Shown here: one piece after another, positions 63,901 through 64,000 of the stretch
Numbering within the stretch: position 1 is the stretch's first letter
How the letters are laid out: each line of letters opens with the position of its first letter
Source: Aurelia coerulea
Taxonomy: Eukaryota > Cnidaria > Scyphozoa > Semaeostomeae > Ulmaridae
Assembly: GCA_039566865.1 (NCBI GenBank)
Contig: CM076958.1
Span: forward strand, 10,082,501-10,146,500
DNA: 64,000 bases
Reading direction: 5' to 3'
Notes under the pieces: model-generated
Told to the model about the DNA's origin: nothing
The model's database searches: none
The model's input: the letters and a program-made list of their open reading frames with translations, nothing else
Position numbers and translations under genes: made by a program

Positions 63901-64000
63901 CACAAAGTGTTTGGCGTTGCCACATTGTATCTTCTTCGCTTTATTGCTGCTCTCTTCTTCCTCAGACTTCTACCAGCTGGGTCTACCCTGCATATTGAGC
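63901..64000 (-). CDS. Integrase upstream exon (partial at the window edge)
   Basis: On the minus strand the last 100 bases encode an open segment containing CRVDPAGRSLRKKRAAIKRR and YNVATPNTLW, then a donor TTTGTG|GTAATT at 63901/63900. The split TG|G codon gives W directly before HMDG of the next exon. That restores the family pattern of a basic region, a Y.V..PN.LWH motif, then the first catalytic Asp. The intron is 62194-63900 (1707 bp). The 5' part of the gene lies beyond 64000. This exon is too short to appear in a length-filtered frame list, and was found by looking for the missing part of the integrase. Confidence 0.8.

Overview
This window looks like animal nuclear DNA, probably from a marine invertebrate. 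The evidence is GT-AG introns, long AT-rich satellite DNA, foldback elements inside introns, and two gene families common in invertebrate genomes: a HECT ubiquitin ligase and a retroelement-type DDE integrase. The species cannot be named from the sequence. There are no bacterial operons, tRNA or rRNA genes, or CRISPR arrays.

Layout. (1) 1-3828 and 5627-54291 are one very long tandem array of an AT-rich satellite with a unit of about 248 bp, roughly 210 monomers in total. It runs off the left edge. The monomers fall into several subfamilies, and blocks of monomers have been copied again at offsets of about 2.6, 3.25, 3.3, 3.8, 7.55 and 8.8 kb. Most monomers carry a short dyad, GCACTAATATAGTGC. 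I see no protein-coding capacity in the array. (2) 3829-5626 is an unrelated 1.8 kb segment interrupting the array. It holds its own 116-bp tandem repeat and ends in a perfect 10-bp-arm hairpin at the right junction. (3) The satellite stops sharply at about 54291, next to the palindrome TGGCGCGCCA. After it come a putative promoter region, a 26 x 17-bp pyrimidine minisatellite (54469-54910) and a second E2F-like motif. (4) 55018-60796 (+) is a five-exon gene that I reconstructed. It encodes a 791-residue protein with a C-x2-C-x11-H-x3-C zinc finger and a complete C-terminal HECT domain including the catalytic cysteine. (5) 61410-64000 (-) is the 3' part of a spliced integrase gene with an intact D, D, E triad, converging on the HECT gene. 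Its 5' part lies beyond the right edge. Introns of both genes carry copies of one GC-rich TIR element (58638-58943, 62312-62621). The integrase intron also carries a foldback element (63136-63580) full of TTTTTTGGGT motifs, apparently nested in an older repeat.

The most interesting hypothesis is that the HECT ligase gene and the integrase gene belong to one mobile element lying against, or inserted into, the satellite array. This is inference: the right end is outside the window and no terminal repeat pair could be checked.
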